A DNA stretch of 7,928 bases, from NCBI RefSeq assembly GCF_000721935.1, contig NZ_KL585385.1:9940-17867 (forward strand), in the 5' to 3' direction. The DNA comes from Streptomyces sp. NRRL WC-3549 (GTDB lineage Bacteria; Actinomycetota; Actinomycetes; Streptomycetales; Streptomycetaceae). A model generated the notes under the pieces. The model was given only the letters and a program-made list of their open reading frames with translations, was not told the origin of the DNA and did not search any database. Positions 1 through 5,390 of this stretch are shown here, one piece after another. Every line of letters begins with the position of its first letter. Within the stretch, counting starts at the first letter, position 1. The position numbers were made by a program, and so were the translations under genes.

Positions 1-471
1 GTGGCGGGCGTCGTCGAGGCCCGGCTGGCCGAGCTCGGACTGACGCTCCCGGAGGTCGTTCCGCCCCTGGCCGCCTACCAGCCCGCCGTGCGGTCCGGGG
101 TATACGTCTATACCTCCGGGCAGCTCCCGATGGTGGACGGCCAGCTCGCGGTGACCGGCAAGGTCGGCGCCGAGGTGACGGCGGACGAGGCGAAGGAACT
201 CGCCCGGACCTGTGCGCTGAACGCCCTGGCGGCCGTGAAGTCGGTCGCCGGGGACCTGGACCGGATCGCCAGGGTCGTCAAGGTGACGGGCTTCGTCGCC
301 TCCGCCGCCGACTTCACCGGGCAACCGGGCGTGGTCAACGGCGCGAGCGAACTGCTCGGTACGGCTCTGGGCGACAAGGGCGTGCACGCGCGCAGCGCCG
401 TGGGCGTCGCCGTGCTGCCTCTGGACGCACCGGTGGAGATCGAGATCCAGGTCGAGCTGACCGAGGACTGA
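1..471 (+). CDS. RidA/YjgF/UK114-family protein (probable enamine/imine deaminase)
   Basis: 156-residue protein of the YjgF/YER057c/UK114 fold. Family members hydrolyse reactive enamine/imine intermediates (for example 2-aminoacrylate from PLP enzymes) in the cytosol, usually as trimers with active sites between subunits. Visible signals: the N-terminal 'YTSGQLPM' strand (residues 37-44), a central helix rich in Ala and Leu (about 62-83), and Arg131 followed 15 residues later by Glu146. That matches the spacing of the E. coli RidA pair Arg105/Glu120, so the catalytic Arg is kept. The protein is longer than E. coli RidA (about 128 residues), with an extra N-terminal helix (residues 1-25), as in the actinobacterial subgroup. 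The GTG at base 1 gives a plausible N-terminus, but nothing upstream is visible, so the true start may lie outside the window. A strong hairpin follows the stop. Family assignment is firm; substrate is unknown. Confidence 0.88.
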   Translation: MAGVVEARLAELGLTLPEVVPPLAAYQPAVRSGVYVYTSGQLPMVDGQLAVTGKVGAEVTADEAKELARTCALNALAAVKSVAGDLDRIARVVKVTGFVASAADFTGQPGVVNGASELLGTALGDKGVHARSAVGVAVLPLDAPVEIEIQVELTED

Positions 472-485
472 TCCGCCGCCGCCCT

Positions 486-522
486 CCGATCCCGCCCGGT
501 CACCGTGACCGGGCGGGATCGG
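486..522 (+). terminator. 18-bp-arm palindromic hairpin after the RidA gene
   Basis: Perfect inverted repeat with arms at 486-503 and 505-522 (left arm CCGATCCCGCCCGGTCAC) around a single central base, starting 15 bases after the RidA stop. The RNA would fold into a very stable GC-rich stem. There is no U-run, only tcgtgtgg, which is usual for Streptomyces terminators. The near-perfect dyad would also work on the opposite strand. Confidence 0.75.
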
Positions 523-528
523 TCGTGT

Positions 529-553
529 GGGGGTGGGTGTGGTGGGCGGAGGG
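529..553 (+). other. Potential G-quadruplex motif just after the terminator
   Basis: Four G-runs at 529-533, 535-537, 544-546 and 551-553, separated by loops of 1, 6 and 4 bases, satisfy the usual G3+N1-7 pattern on the plus strand. It begins seven bases after the hairpin at 486-522. Such motifs arise by chance in DNA this G+C-rich, so any function (for example in pausing or termination) is inference. Confidence 0.35.
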
Positions 554-667
554 CGCGGCCCCGGGGGCTTTCTGCGGGTCGGTAGGCCGACCAGGGCGCC
601 CTTCCGGGGCCTTCCGGGATGCCCCGGGGCTGTTTGAACCACCCCCGGTTTCTGGCCGCCCGAGCCA

Positions 668-712
668 CCCCAGGCCCCCGGGTCCCCCGGGTCCCCCAGG
701 CCCCCGGGTCCC
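668..712. repeat. 19-bp direct repeat in a C-run block (minus-strand G4 potential)
   Basis: CCCCAGGCCCCCGGGTCCC occurs perfectly at 668-686 and 694-712 (26-bp period); a partial third copy, CCCAGGCCCCCGG, is at 738-750. Between them lies GGGTCCCCC, so the block reads as C-runs of 3-5 separated by agg or gggt. On the minus strand this is six G-runs with loops of 3-4, a strong G-quadruplex pattern (i-motif on plus). Two copies do not make a CRISPR array. It may be replication slippage or a structural element upstream of the Nudix promoter. Confidence 0.55.
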
Positions 713-806
713 GAAGAGCCCCGGAACCCGCTGGGTTCCCAGGCCCCCGGCCTCCGGGGGCCCCTGACGGCGGCACCCACGTACGCGCCCCACGTCCGTG
801 CGGCTC

Positions 807-835
807 TCGAACATCGGCTCGGTTCCGGATAGCCT
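807..835 (+). promoter_or_regulatory. Candidate leaderless promoter of the Nudix-MBL operon
   Basis: TAGCCT at 830-835 fits the Streptomyces TAnnnT -10 pattern, with exactly six bases before the ATG at 842, so transcription could start at the A of the start codon. A weak -35 match, TCGAAC, is at 807-812 with a 17-base spacer. No purine-rich Shine-Dalgarno sequence precedes the ATG, which supports leaderless translation. The identical geometry recurs before nth. Confidence 0.4.
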
Positions 836-841
836 CCGGCC

Positions 842-1750
842 ATGTCCAACGGTCAGTGGTACCCCCCGGAATGGCCCGCCCGGATCCGGGCCCTCGCCAG
901 CGGTGAGCTGACGGCCGTGGAGCCCAGACGGGCGGCCACGGTCATGCTGCTCCGGGACGGCCTGCCGGACGGGTCGGCCCCGGGGCCCGCCGTGCACATG
1001 CTCCGACGGAGTGCCTCCATGGCCTTCGCCGGGGGCGCGTACGCCTATCCGGGGGGCGGCGTCGACCCACGCGACGACGACCACCTCGTGAGGTGGTCCG
1101 GGCCGCCCCTGGAGGACTGGGCGGCCCGGCTGGGCGTCGCCACGGTCACCGAGGCGCAGGCCGTCGTCTGCGCGGCGGTGCGCGAGACGTACGAGGAGGC
1201 GGGCGTCCTGCTCGCCGGGCCCACCGCCGACACCGTCGTCGGCGACACGACGGGTGCCGACTGGGAGGCCGACCGGGAGGCCCTCGTCGCCAGGAAGTTC
1301 TCCTTCGCCGACTTCCTCGACCGGCGGGGCCTGGTGCTCCGGTCCGATCTGCTCGGCGCCTGGGCCCGCTGGATCACCCCGGAGTTCGAACCACGCAGGT
1401 ACGACACCTGGTTCTTCGTCGCCGCCCTCCCGGAGGGCCAGCGCACCCGGAACGCGTCGAGCGAGGCCGACCGCACGGTGTGGATCCGCCCGGCCGACGC
1501 CGTCGAGGGGTACGACCGGGGCGAACTGCTGATGATGCCGCCGACCGTCGCCACGCTGCGGGCGCTCCTGCCGTACGGGACGGCCGCGGACGCACTGGAC
1601 GCCGCGGCAGCCCAGGACCTCGCGCCGGTGCTGGCACAGGCCCGTATGGAGGGCGAGAAGCTGGTGCTGAGCTGGCCGGGGCACGAGGAGTTCACCAAGC
1701 ACGTCCCGGCCGCGGACACTCCCGGAGCGACGGGAGGTGGCCGGGCATGA
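842..1750 (+). CDS. Nudix hydrolase with an interrupted, NUDT19-like Nudix box
   Basis: 302-residue Nudix-superfamily hydrolase. Such enzymes cleave nucleoside diphosphates linked to another moiety (NTPs, NDP-sugars, CoA derivatives) using Mg2+ held by the Nudix-box glutamates. The box is present but split: the strand and glycine turn 'AYPGGGVDPRD' (residues 68-78) is separated by about 35 residues from the helix 'RETYEEAGV' (114-122), which holds Glu115, Glu118 and Glu119. In a standard box these are adjacent. A similar insertion is known in eukaryotic NUDT19/RP2, which acts on CoA and acyl-CoA, so a CoA-type substrate is possible but unproven. The C-terminal third (about 180-285) includes 'RYDTWFFVAALPEGQ', typical of this subgroup. 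The ATG at 842 lacks a ribosome binding site and fits a leaderless start. The stop overlaps the next gene's start (ATGA), so the two are probably co-translated. Confidence 0.87.
   Translation: MSNGQWYPPEWPARIRALASGELTAVEPRRAATVMLLRDGLPDGSAPGPAVHMLRRSASMAFAGGAYAYPGGGVDPRDDDHLVRWSGPPLEDWAARLGVATVTEAQAVVCAAVRETYEEAGVLLAGPTADTVVGDTTGADWEADREALVARKFSFADFLDRRGLVLRSDLLGAWARWITPEFEPRRYDTWFFVAALPEGQRTRNASSEADRTVWIRPADAVEGYDRGELLMMPPTVATLRALLPYGTAADALDAAAAQDLAPVLAQARMEGEKLVLSWPGHEEFTKHVPAADTPGATGGGRA
1732..1740 (+). promoter_or_regulatory. Strong ribosome binding site of the MBL-fold gene
   Basis: GGGAGGTGG lies inside the end of the Nudix gene, six bases before the ATG at 1747. It fixes that start and provides independent initiation in addition to the ATGA stop-start coupling. 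Confidence 0.75.
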
Positions 1751-2631
1751 GTGACGCCGCGGCCCTGCCCGGGCAGCCGCGCGGTGGGGTGCTCTCGGGT
1801 CCCGCCACCACCCGTACGGTGAACGTCCTCGCCCCCAACGCCTCGGCGATGACCCTGGACGGCACCAACACCTGGATCATCGCGGAACCCGACGCGGACC
1901 TCGCGGTCGTCATCGACCCGGGGCCGCTCGACGACGCCCATCTGCGGGCCGTGATCGACACGGCCGAGCGGGCGGGGCGGCGCATCGGCCTCACCCTGCT
2001 GACGCACGGCCACCCCGACCACGCGGAGGGCGCGTCCCGGTTCGCCGAGCTCACCGGGACGAAGGTGCGGGCCCTGGACCCGGCGCTGCGCCTCGGGGAC
2101 GAGGGACTGGCGGCGGGCGACGTGATCACCACGGGAGGGCTGGAACTCCGGGTCGTACCGGCCCCGGGGCACACGGCGGACTCGCTCTCCTTCCACCTCC
2201 CCGCCGACCAGGCCGTACTGACGGGCGACACGGTCCTCGGGCGCGGCACGACGGTCGTCGCCCACCCGGACGGGCGGCTCGGCGACTACCTGGACACGCT
2301 GCGGCGGCTGCGCTCCCTCACGGTCGACGACGGAGTACGCACGGTGCTCCCGGGGCACGGCCCGGTCCTGGAGGACGCGCAGGGCGCCGTCGAGTTCTAC
2401 CTCGCTCACCGGGCCCACCGGCTCGCCCAGGTGGAGACGGCCGTCGAGGCCGGGCTCCGTACGCCTGCGGAGGTCGTGGCGGCGGTCTACGCCGACGTGG
2501 ACCGGTCCCTGTGGCCGGCGGCGGAGCTGTCGGTGCGTGCGCAGCTGGAGTACCTGGCCGAACACGGGTTGACCGAGCGCGTTCCGCCGGTGGACGGCCT
2601 TCAGGCCCCACCGTCGAGCGGTGGGGCCTGA
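1747..2631 (+). CDS. Metallo-beta-lactamase-fold hydrolase, LACTB2-like
   Basis: 294-residue MBL-fold protein. The zinc motif HxHxDH is intact ('THGHPDH', His87, His89, Asp91, His92), followed by His142 ('PGHTADS'), Asp161 ('LTGDTVL') and His204 ('LPGHGPV'), so both metal sites look complete. After the MBL domain (about 22-215) comes a short helical C-terminal domain (about 220-278, 'LRTPAEVVAAVYADV...') matching the winged-helix tail of the LACTB2/glyoxalase-II-like group. Human LACTB2 is a mitochondrial endoribonuclease; bacterial relatives are mostly uncharacterised, and thioester or RNA hydrolysis are both possible. There is no signal peptide, so it is cytosolic and not an antibiotic-resistance lactamase. 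The gene starts four bases inside the Nudix gene with its own GGAGGT site. The stop codon sits in the right arm of a hairpin, and crp converges from the other side, an arrangement I also recall for Rv3677c/crp in mycobacteria. Confidence 0.9.
   Translation: MSDAAALPGQPRGGVLSGPATTRTVNVLAPNASAMTLDGTNTWIIAEPDADLAVVIDPGPLDDAHLRAVIDTAERAGRRIGLTLLTHGHPDHAEGASRFAELTGTKVRALDPALRLGDEGLAAGDVITTGGLELRVVPAPGHTADSLSFHLPADQAVLTGDTVLGRGTTVVAHPDGRLGDYLDTLRRLRSLTVDDGVRTVLPGHGPVLEDAQGAVEFYLAHRAHRLAQVETAVEAGLRTPAEVVAAVYADVDRSLWPAAELSVRAQLEYLAEHGLTERVPPVDGLQAPPSSGGA
2601..2631 (+). terminator. 13-bp-arm hairpin overlapping the MBL gene's stop codon
   Basis: Perfect arms TCAGGCCCCACCG (2601-2613) and CGGTGGGGCCTGA (2619-2631) with a 5-base loop (tcgag). 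The right arm ends exactly with the TGA stop, so the hairpin encodes the last codons of the MBL protein. There is no U-tract. Probable terminator of the Nudix-MBL operon; ribosomes reaching the stop would compete with its folding. Confidence 0.7.
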
Positions 2632-2678
2632 CGCTTACGTGTGCGGGGGCTCCCGGCCGCTCAGGGAGTCCCGGTGCC

Positions 2679-2704
2679 CGGTCCCGCCCGCCTCAGCGGG
2701 ACCG
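2679..2704 (-). terminator. Hairpin over the crp stop codon
   Basis: Perfect 9-bp arms CGGTCCCGC (2679-2687) and GCGGGACCG (2696-2704) with an 8-base loop. Read on the minus strand, the first arm is the end of the crp coding sequence and the stop codon lies in the loop. It faces the MBL terminator 47 bases away, so the convergent pair is closed from both sides. Confidence 0.6.
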
Positions 2705-3367
2705 CTTGGCCAGCCGCTCGACGTCCAGCAGGATCACGGCGCGCGCCTCGAGCCGCAGCCAGCCGCGGCCCGCGAAGTCCGCGAGTGCCTTGTTGACCGT
2801 CTCGCGGGAGGCACCGACCAGCTGGGCCAGCTCTTCCTGGGTCAGGTCGTGGACGACGTGGATGCCCTCCTCGGACTGGACGCCGAAGCGGCGCGACAGG
2901 TCCAGGAGCGCCCGGGCGACACGGCCCGGGACGTCGGAGAAGACCAGGTCCGACATCTGGTCGTTCGTCTTGCGCAGCCTGCGGGCGACCGCGCGCAGCA
3001 GCGCGGTGGCCACCTCGGGGCGGGCGTTCAGCCAGGGCTGGAGGTCGCCGTGGCCCAGCCCCAGGAGCTTCACCTCGGTGAGGGCCGTCGCGGTGGCGGT
3101 ACGCGGGCCCGGGTCGAAGAGCGACAGCTCGCCGATCAGCTCGCCGGGGCCGAGTACGGCCAGCATGTTCTCCCGGCCGTCCGGGGAGGTGCGGTGGAGC
3201 TTCACCTTGCCCTCGGTGACCACGTAGAGCCGGTCGCCGGGGTCGCCCTCATGGAACAGCGCGTCACCGCGTGCGAGGGTCACCTCACTCATCGAGGCGC
3301 GGAGCTCCGCGGCCTGCTCGTCATCGAGCGCCGCGAAAAGCGGGGCGCGCCGCAGAACGTCGTCCAC
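2693..3367 (-). CDS. crp: Crp/Fnr-family cyclic-nucleotide-responsive transcription regulator
   Basis: 224-residue homologue of cAMP receptor protein, the same length as M. tuberculosis Rv3676 and, as I recall, S. coelicolor Crp (SCO3571, linked to germination and antibiotic production). The N-terminal cyclic-nucleotide domain (about 8-115) has the phosphate-binding cassette 'GELIGELSLFDPGPRTATA', with Glu80 and Arg89 at the positions of E. coli Glu72 and Arg82. The dimerisation helix (about 115-140) carries Thr134-Asn135, as in Rv3676. The C-terminal helix-turn-helix ('LTQEELAQLVGASRETVNKAL', 175-195) has Arg188-Glu189-Thr190-Val191, the E. coli CRP recognition-helix residues that read TGTGA half-sites. 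Similar DNA specificity is therefore expected. The GTG start is set by the site AAGGAGA six bases upstream. The upstream region holds a GTG-N8-CAC site, suggesting autoregulation. Divergent from nth and convergent with the MBL gene. Confidence 0.95.
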   Translation of the reverse strand: MDDVLRRAPLFAALDDEQAAELRASMSEVTLARGDALFHEGDPGDRLYVVTEGKVKLHRTSPDGRENMLAVLGPGELIGELSLFDPGPRTATATALTEVKLLGLGHGDLQPWLNARPEVATALLRAVARRLRKTNDQMSDLVFSDVPGRVARALLDLSRRFGVQSEEGIHVVHDLTQEELAQLVGASRETVNKALADFAGRGWLRLEARAVILLDVERLAKRSR

Positions 3368-3373
3368 GAGTTC

Positions 3374-3380
3374 TCTCCTT
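3374..3380 (-). promoter_or_regulatory. crp ribosome binding site
   Basis: AAGGAGA on the minus strand, six bases before the GTG start at 3367. It selects this GTG as the start. crp therefore has an ordinary leader, unlike its divergent neighbour nth. Confidence 0.75.
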
Positions 3381-3429
3381 GTCGGCCTGTTCAGGGAAGC
3401 GTGGTCCCCATGATGCCGGACGGTAAAAC

Positions 3430-3445
3430 AGTGCGATCAATCACA
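3430..3445 (-). promoter_or_regulatory. Candidate Crp operator in the crp-nth divergent region
   Basis: On the minus strand the sequence is TGTGATTGATCGCACT. The left half is a perfect TGTGA, the spacer is six bases and the right half keeps the CAC core, giving the GTG-N8-CAC dyad of CRP sites (consensus TGTGA-N6-TCACA). It lies 63 bases upstream of the crp start, inside an A/T-richer patch (about 3424-3456) that stands out from the surroundings. Because this Crp keeps the E. coli-type recognition residues, autoregulation is a reasonable inference, and nth could also be affected. I could not place one clear -35/-10 pair for crp; a weak TACCGT lies just downstream of the site. Confidence 0.5.
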
Positions 3446-3540
3446 AACCAGTTTGACGCACGAGCGTGCCGGGCCCTACGGCAGGGGGGCCGATCGGGCG
3501 CGGAAAGGCGATGACCGGCCCAGATGTCAGCGCCTGGCCC

Positions 3541-3546
3541 TAGGCT
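3541..3546 (+). promoter_or_regulatory. Candidate -10 element of a leaderless nth promoter
   Basis: TAGGCT (TAnnnT) followed by six bases and then the GTG at 3553, so the transcript could begin at the start codon. No clear -35 is present at 16-19 bases upstream. A weaker alternative is TTGACG (3453-3458) with TACGGC (3477-3482, 18-base spacer), which would give a leader of about 60 bases. Confidence 0.4.
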
Positions 3547-3552
3547 GGCCGA

Positions 3553-4491
3553 GTGTCCGGAACGCCGGTGAGAGCGCAGGCCAAAGGGGCTGATGGGGTG
3601 TCCGAAGAAGAGAATTCCGCTGTGGGCGAACAGCCCGCACGGGGCCGTAAGCAGGCCGCCGCCGCGAGCCGGTCGCGCACGGCCGACGGCGGACCGGCGG
3701 GGGCCGGGAAGAAGAAGTCCGCGAAGCCGGAATCGCACCTCGCGATGGTGCGTCGCGCCCGCCGGATCAACCGCGAGCTGGCGGAGCTCTACCCCTACGC
3801 CCACCCGGAGCTGGACTTCCGCAATCCGTTCGAGCTGCTGGTGGCCACGGTGCTCTCCGCGCAGACCACCGACCTGAGGGTCAACCAGACCACGCCCGCG
3901 CTCTTCGCCGCCTACCCGACCCCGGAGGACATGGCCGCCGCGGTCCCGGAGGAGCTGGAGGAGATCATCCGGCCGACCGGCTTCTTCCGGGCGAAGGCGC
4001 GCTCCCTGGCAGGGCTGTCGAAGTCCCTCCGCGACGACTTCGGGGGTGAGGTCCCGGGGCGCCTGGAGGACCTCGTCAAGCTGCCCGGCGTGGGCCGCAA
4101 GACGGCCAACGTCGTCCTGGGCAACGCGTTCGGTGTGCCTGGGATCACTGTGGACACCCACTTCGGCCGTCTTGCCCGCCGCTGGAAGTGGACCGAGCAG
4201 GAGGACCCGGAGAAGGTGGAGGCCGACGTCGCCGCGATCTTCCCCAAGAGCGAGTGGACGATGCTCTCGCACCGGGTCGTCTTCCACGGCCGCCGCGTCT
4301 GCCACTCCCGCAAGCCCGCCTGCGGCGCGTGCCCGATCGCGCCGCTCTGCCCCGCGTACGGAGAGGGCGAGACGGACCCCGAGAAGGCCAGGAAGCTCCT
4401 GAAGTACGAACTGGGCGGCTATCCGGGACAGCGGCTCAGCCCGCCTCCGGACTACCCGGGGCGCCCCGCCCCGCCCCTGGGCGCGGGATGA
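3553..4491 (+). CDS. nth: Endonuclease III (DNA glycosylase/AP lyase)
   Basis: 312-residue base-excision-repair enzyme that removes oxidised pyrimidines and nicks the abasic site. The helix-hairpin-helix '[13 protein letters not shown]' (177-189) contains catalytic Lys183, and the catalytic Asp201 is in 'VDTHFGR'. The 4Fe-4S ligands follow the family spacing C-X6-C-X2-C-X5-C at Cys250, 257, 260 and 266. The catalytic core begins near residue 60. The first 60 residues are a low-complexity Ala/Arg/Lys/Gly-rich extension absent from E. coli Nth (211 residues), possibly a flexible DNA-binding tail. There is also a Pro-rich tail after about 290. Start choice is uncertain: GTG 3553 fits a leaderless transcript; in-frame GTG 3568 and GTG 3598 also exist, and 3598 has AAAGGGG eight bases upstream. 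Divergent from crp, as in other actinobacteria. The stop overlaps an ATG (ATGA at 4488-4491). Confidence 0.95.
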   Translation: MSGTPVRAQAKGADGVSEEENSAVGEQPARGRKQAAAASRSRTADGGPAGAGKKKSAKPESHLAMVRRARRINRELAELYPYAHPELDFRNPFELLVATVLSAQTTDLRVNQTTPALFAAYPTPEDMAAAVPEELEEIIRPTGFFRAKARSLAGLSKSLRDDFGGEVPGRLEDLVKLPGVGRKTANVVLGNAFGVPGITVDTHFGRLARRWKWTEQEDPEKVEADVAAIFPKSEWTMLSHRVVFHGRRVCHSRKPACGACPIAPLCPAYGEGETDPEKARKLLKYELGGYPGQRLSPPPDYPGRPAPPLGAG

Positions 4492-4565
4492 CGGACAGCG
4501 GCCCGGGGCGCCGCGCGGAACGAAATGGCCGGGGGCGGGCGTTGGAACGACGGGGGTGCCGATGA
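4488..4565 (+). CDS. Possible 25-codon linker ORF coupling nth to the Nudix gene
   Basis: An ATG at 4488 overlaps the nth stop (ATGA), and this frame ends at a TGA (4563-4565) that overlaps the ATG of the downstream Nudix gene (ATGA at 4562-4565). The 25-residue product is strongly basic (about nine Arg) and resembles nothing I know. Two exact 4-base stop-start overlaps in a 70-base gap suggest it may carry ribosomes from nth to the Nudix gene rather than make a functional peptide. Its own ribosome binding site is poor (gcgcggg). Open alternative frames are common at this G+C content, so chance is a real alternative. In mycobacteria a thioredoxin-like gene sits at about this place, but there is no similarity here to argue for a remnant. 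Confidence 0.3.
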   Translation: MTDSGPGRRAERNGRGRALERRGCR

Positions 4566-5299
4566 CGCACGCACAGAGCACACACACCGCGCGGGACGCG
4601 GCCACCGACGGGACGGGCGCGCCCCAGGACGGCGCGATCACCGTCACCACCGACGGAATTCCGGGCTGGCTCGACCCCGTCGCCGCGGCGGCCCGGAGTG
4701 TCCGGGCCAAGCAGATGAGCGCGTTCCTGCCGCCGAAGAGCGGCGCGGGACGCCAGTCGGCCGTCCTGGTCCTCTTCGGTGAGGGCGAGCGCGGCCCCGA
4801 GCTGCTCCTCATGGAGCGCTCCGGCACCCTGCGCTCCCACGCCGGTCAGCCGTCCTTCCCGGGCGGCTCGCTCGATCCCGAGGACGGCGACCCGGCGACC
4901 ACCGGGCCGCTCCGTGCGGCGCTCAGGGAGGCGGAGGAGGAGACCGGCCTCGACCCGGGCGGCGTCCAGCTGTTCGGCGTGCTGCCCCGGCTCTACATCC
5001 CGGTGAGCGGCTTCGTCGTCACGCCGGTCCTCGGCTGGTGGCGTGTGCCGAGCCCGGTGGGGGTGGTCGATCCGGCCGAGACCGCCCGGGTCTTCACCGT
5101 TCCCGTGGCGGATCTCACGGATCCGGCGAACCGGGCCACGGCCGTGCATCCGAGCGGCCACCGAGGCCCGGCGTTTCTGGTCGAATCCGCACTGGTGTGG
5201 GGGTTCACGGCCGGTGTGATCGACCGGATCATGCACTACGCGGGCTGGGAACGCCCGTGGGACCGGGCCAAGCAGGTGCCGCTCGACCGGCGCGCATGA
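4562..5299 (+). CDS. CoA-pyrophosphatase-type Nudix hydrolase (NudL/PCD1 group)
   Basis: 245-residue Nudix enzyme with both signatures of the CoA diphosphatase group. The CoA motif 'LLLMERSGTLRSHAG' to 'FPGG' (residues 81-102) fits LLxxRSxxxRxxxGxxxFPGG. The Nudix helix 'REAEEETGL' (122-130) provides the metal-binding glutamates. The family hydrolyses CoA or oxidised CoA to phosphopantetheine and 3',5'-ADP in the cytosol. The stretch between the GG turn and the REAEEE helix is about five residues longer than in E. coli NudL. The N-terminal 50 residues are an extra, Thr/Ala-rich region (E. coli NudL is 192 residues). I chose ATG 4562 (GGGGGT just upstream, ATGA overlap with the preceding small ORF); GTG 4556, two codons earlier, is possible. 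It lies between nth and the MarP-type gene, as in mycobacteria (Rv3674c-Rv3672c-Rv3671c, from memory). Substrate is inferred from motifs. Confidence 0.9.
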   Translation: MTHAQSTHTARDAATDGTGAPQDGAITVTTDGIPGWLDPVAAAARSVRAKQMSAFLPPKSGAGRQSAVLVLFGEGERGPELLLMERSGTLRSHAGQPSFPGGSLDPEDGDPATTGPLRAALREAEEETGLDPGGVQLFGVLPRLYIPVSGFVVTPVLGWWRVPSPVGVVDPAETARVFTVPVADLTDPANRATAVHPSGHRGPAFLVESALVWGFTAGVIDRIMHYAGWERPWDRAKQVPLDRRA

Positions 5300-5330
5300 C
5301 AGGCTGACTTCCGTGCTGCGCTGTGCCGGG

Positions 5331-5365
5331 CCTGGCCCGGACCCCGTCGAACCGGACGGGCCAGG
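5331..5365 (+). terminator. Hairpin between the Nudix and MarP genes
   Basis: Perfect 9-bp arms CCTGGCCCG (5331-5339) and CGGGCCAGG (5357-5365) around a 17-base loop, starting 32 bases after the Nudix stop in a 91-base gap. It could terminate or attenuate transcription from nth-Nudix ahead of the marP start, consistent with a separate marP promoter. The long loop and lack of a U-run make this a moderate call. Confidence 0.4.
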
Positions 5366-5377
5366 TGACGAATCTGC

Positions 5378-5388
5378 GAGGCTATAGA
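5378..5388 (+). promoter_or_regulatory. Possible -10 region of a near-leaderless marP promoter
   Basis: The sequence gaggctataga immediately precedes the GTG at 5391 and stands out as A/T-rich. It can be read as GAGGCT (5378-5383, one base off the TAGGCT before nth, seven bases from the GTG) or as TATAGA (5383-5388), which would place transcription start near 5395-5397, at the second in-frame GTG (5397). No Shine-Dalgarno sequence and no good -35 are seen. Confidence 0.3.
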
Positions 5389-5390
5389 CG

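Larger units (their letters stand above)
472..841. other. 370-bp non-coding spacer rich in G/C runs and small dyads
   Basis: No convincing gene lies here; open frames lack the codon-position bias of the neighbouring genes and resemble no known protein. After the terminator and G-run motif it holds a 6-bp hairpin (577-582/587-592), a CCTTCCGGG direct repeat (600-608 and 610-618), the C-run repeat block at 668-712, a hairpin GGAACCC/GGGTTCC (723-729/733-739) and a hairpin GGCCCCCGG/CCGGGGGCC (742-750/754-762, loop cct). The last 60 bases are more ordinary and carry the likely promoter of the next gene. Confidence 0.6.

Noticed and set aside
668..750. CRISPR-like array from the spaced CCCAGGCCCCCGG repeats
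   Set aside because: Only two full copies with a 7-base gap and one degenerate copy; spacers are too short and low-complexity, and no cas genes are present.
500..1702. Long reverse-strand open frame (400 codons) opposite the Nudix gene
   Set aside because: Antisense shadow of the Nudix gene in high-G+C DNA; low-complexity Arg/Gly/Pro-rich product with no recognisable domain, and it runs through the non-coding spacer.
1045..2565. Reverse-strand open frame of 506 codons opposite the Nudix and MBL genes
   Set aside because: It spans two well-supported forward genes, has biased composition and no motifs. Codon-position bias fits the forward genes.
1747..2631. Antibiotic-resistance beta-lactamase
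   Set aside because: The MBL fold is shared, but there is no signal peptide and the C-terminal domain is that of the LACTB2/glyoxalase-II-like group.
2621..3514. Forward open frame opposite crp
   Set aside because: Crp on the reverse strand has complete nucleotide-binding and helix-turn-helix motifs plus a good ribosome binding site; the forward frame is its shadow.
3391..4827. Reverse-strand open frame of 478 codons opposite nth
   Set aside because: nth has every catalytic and iron-sulfur residue on the forward strand; the reverse product is Arg/Gly/Pro/Ala-rich noise.
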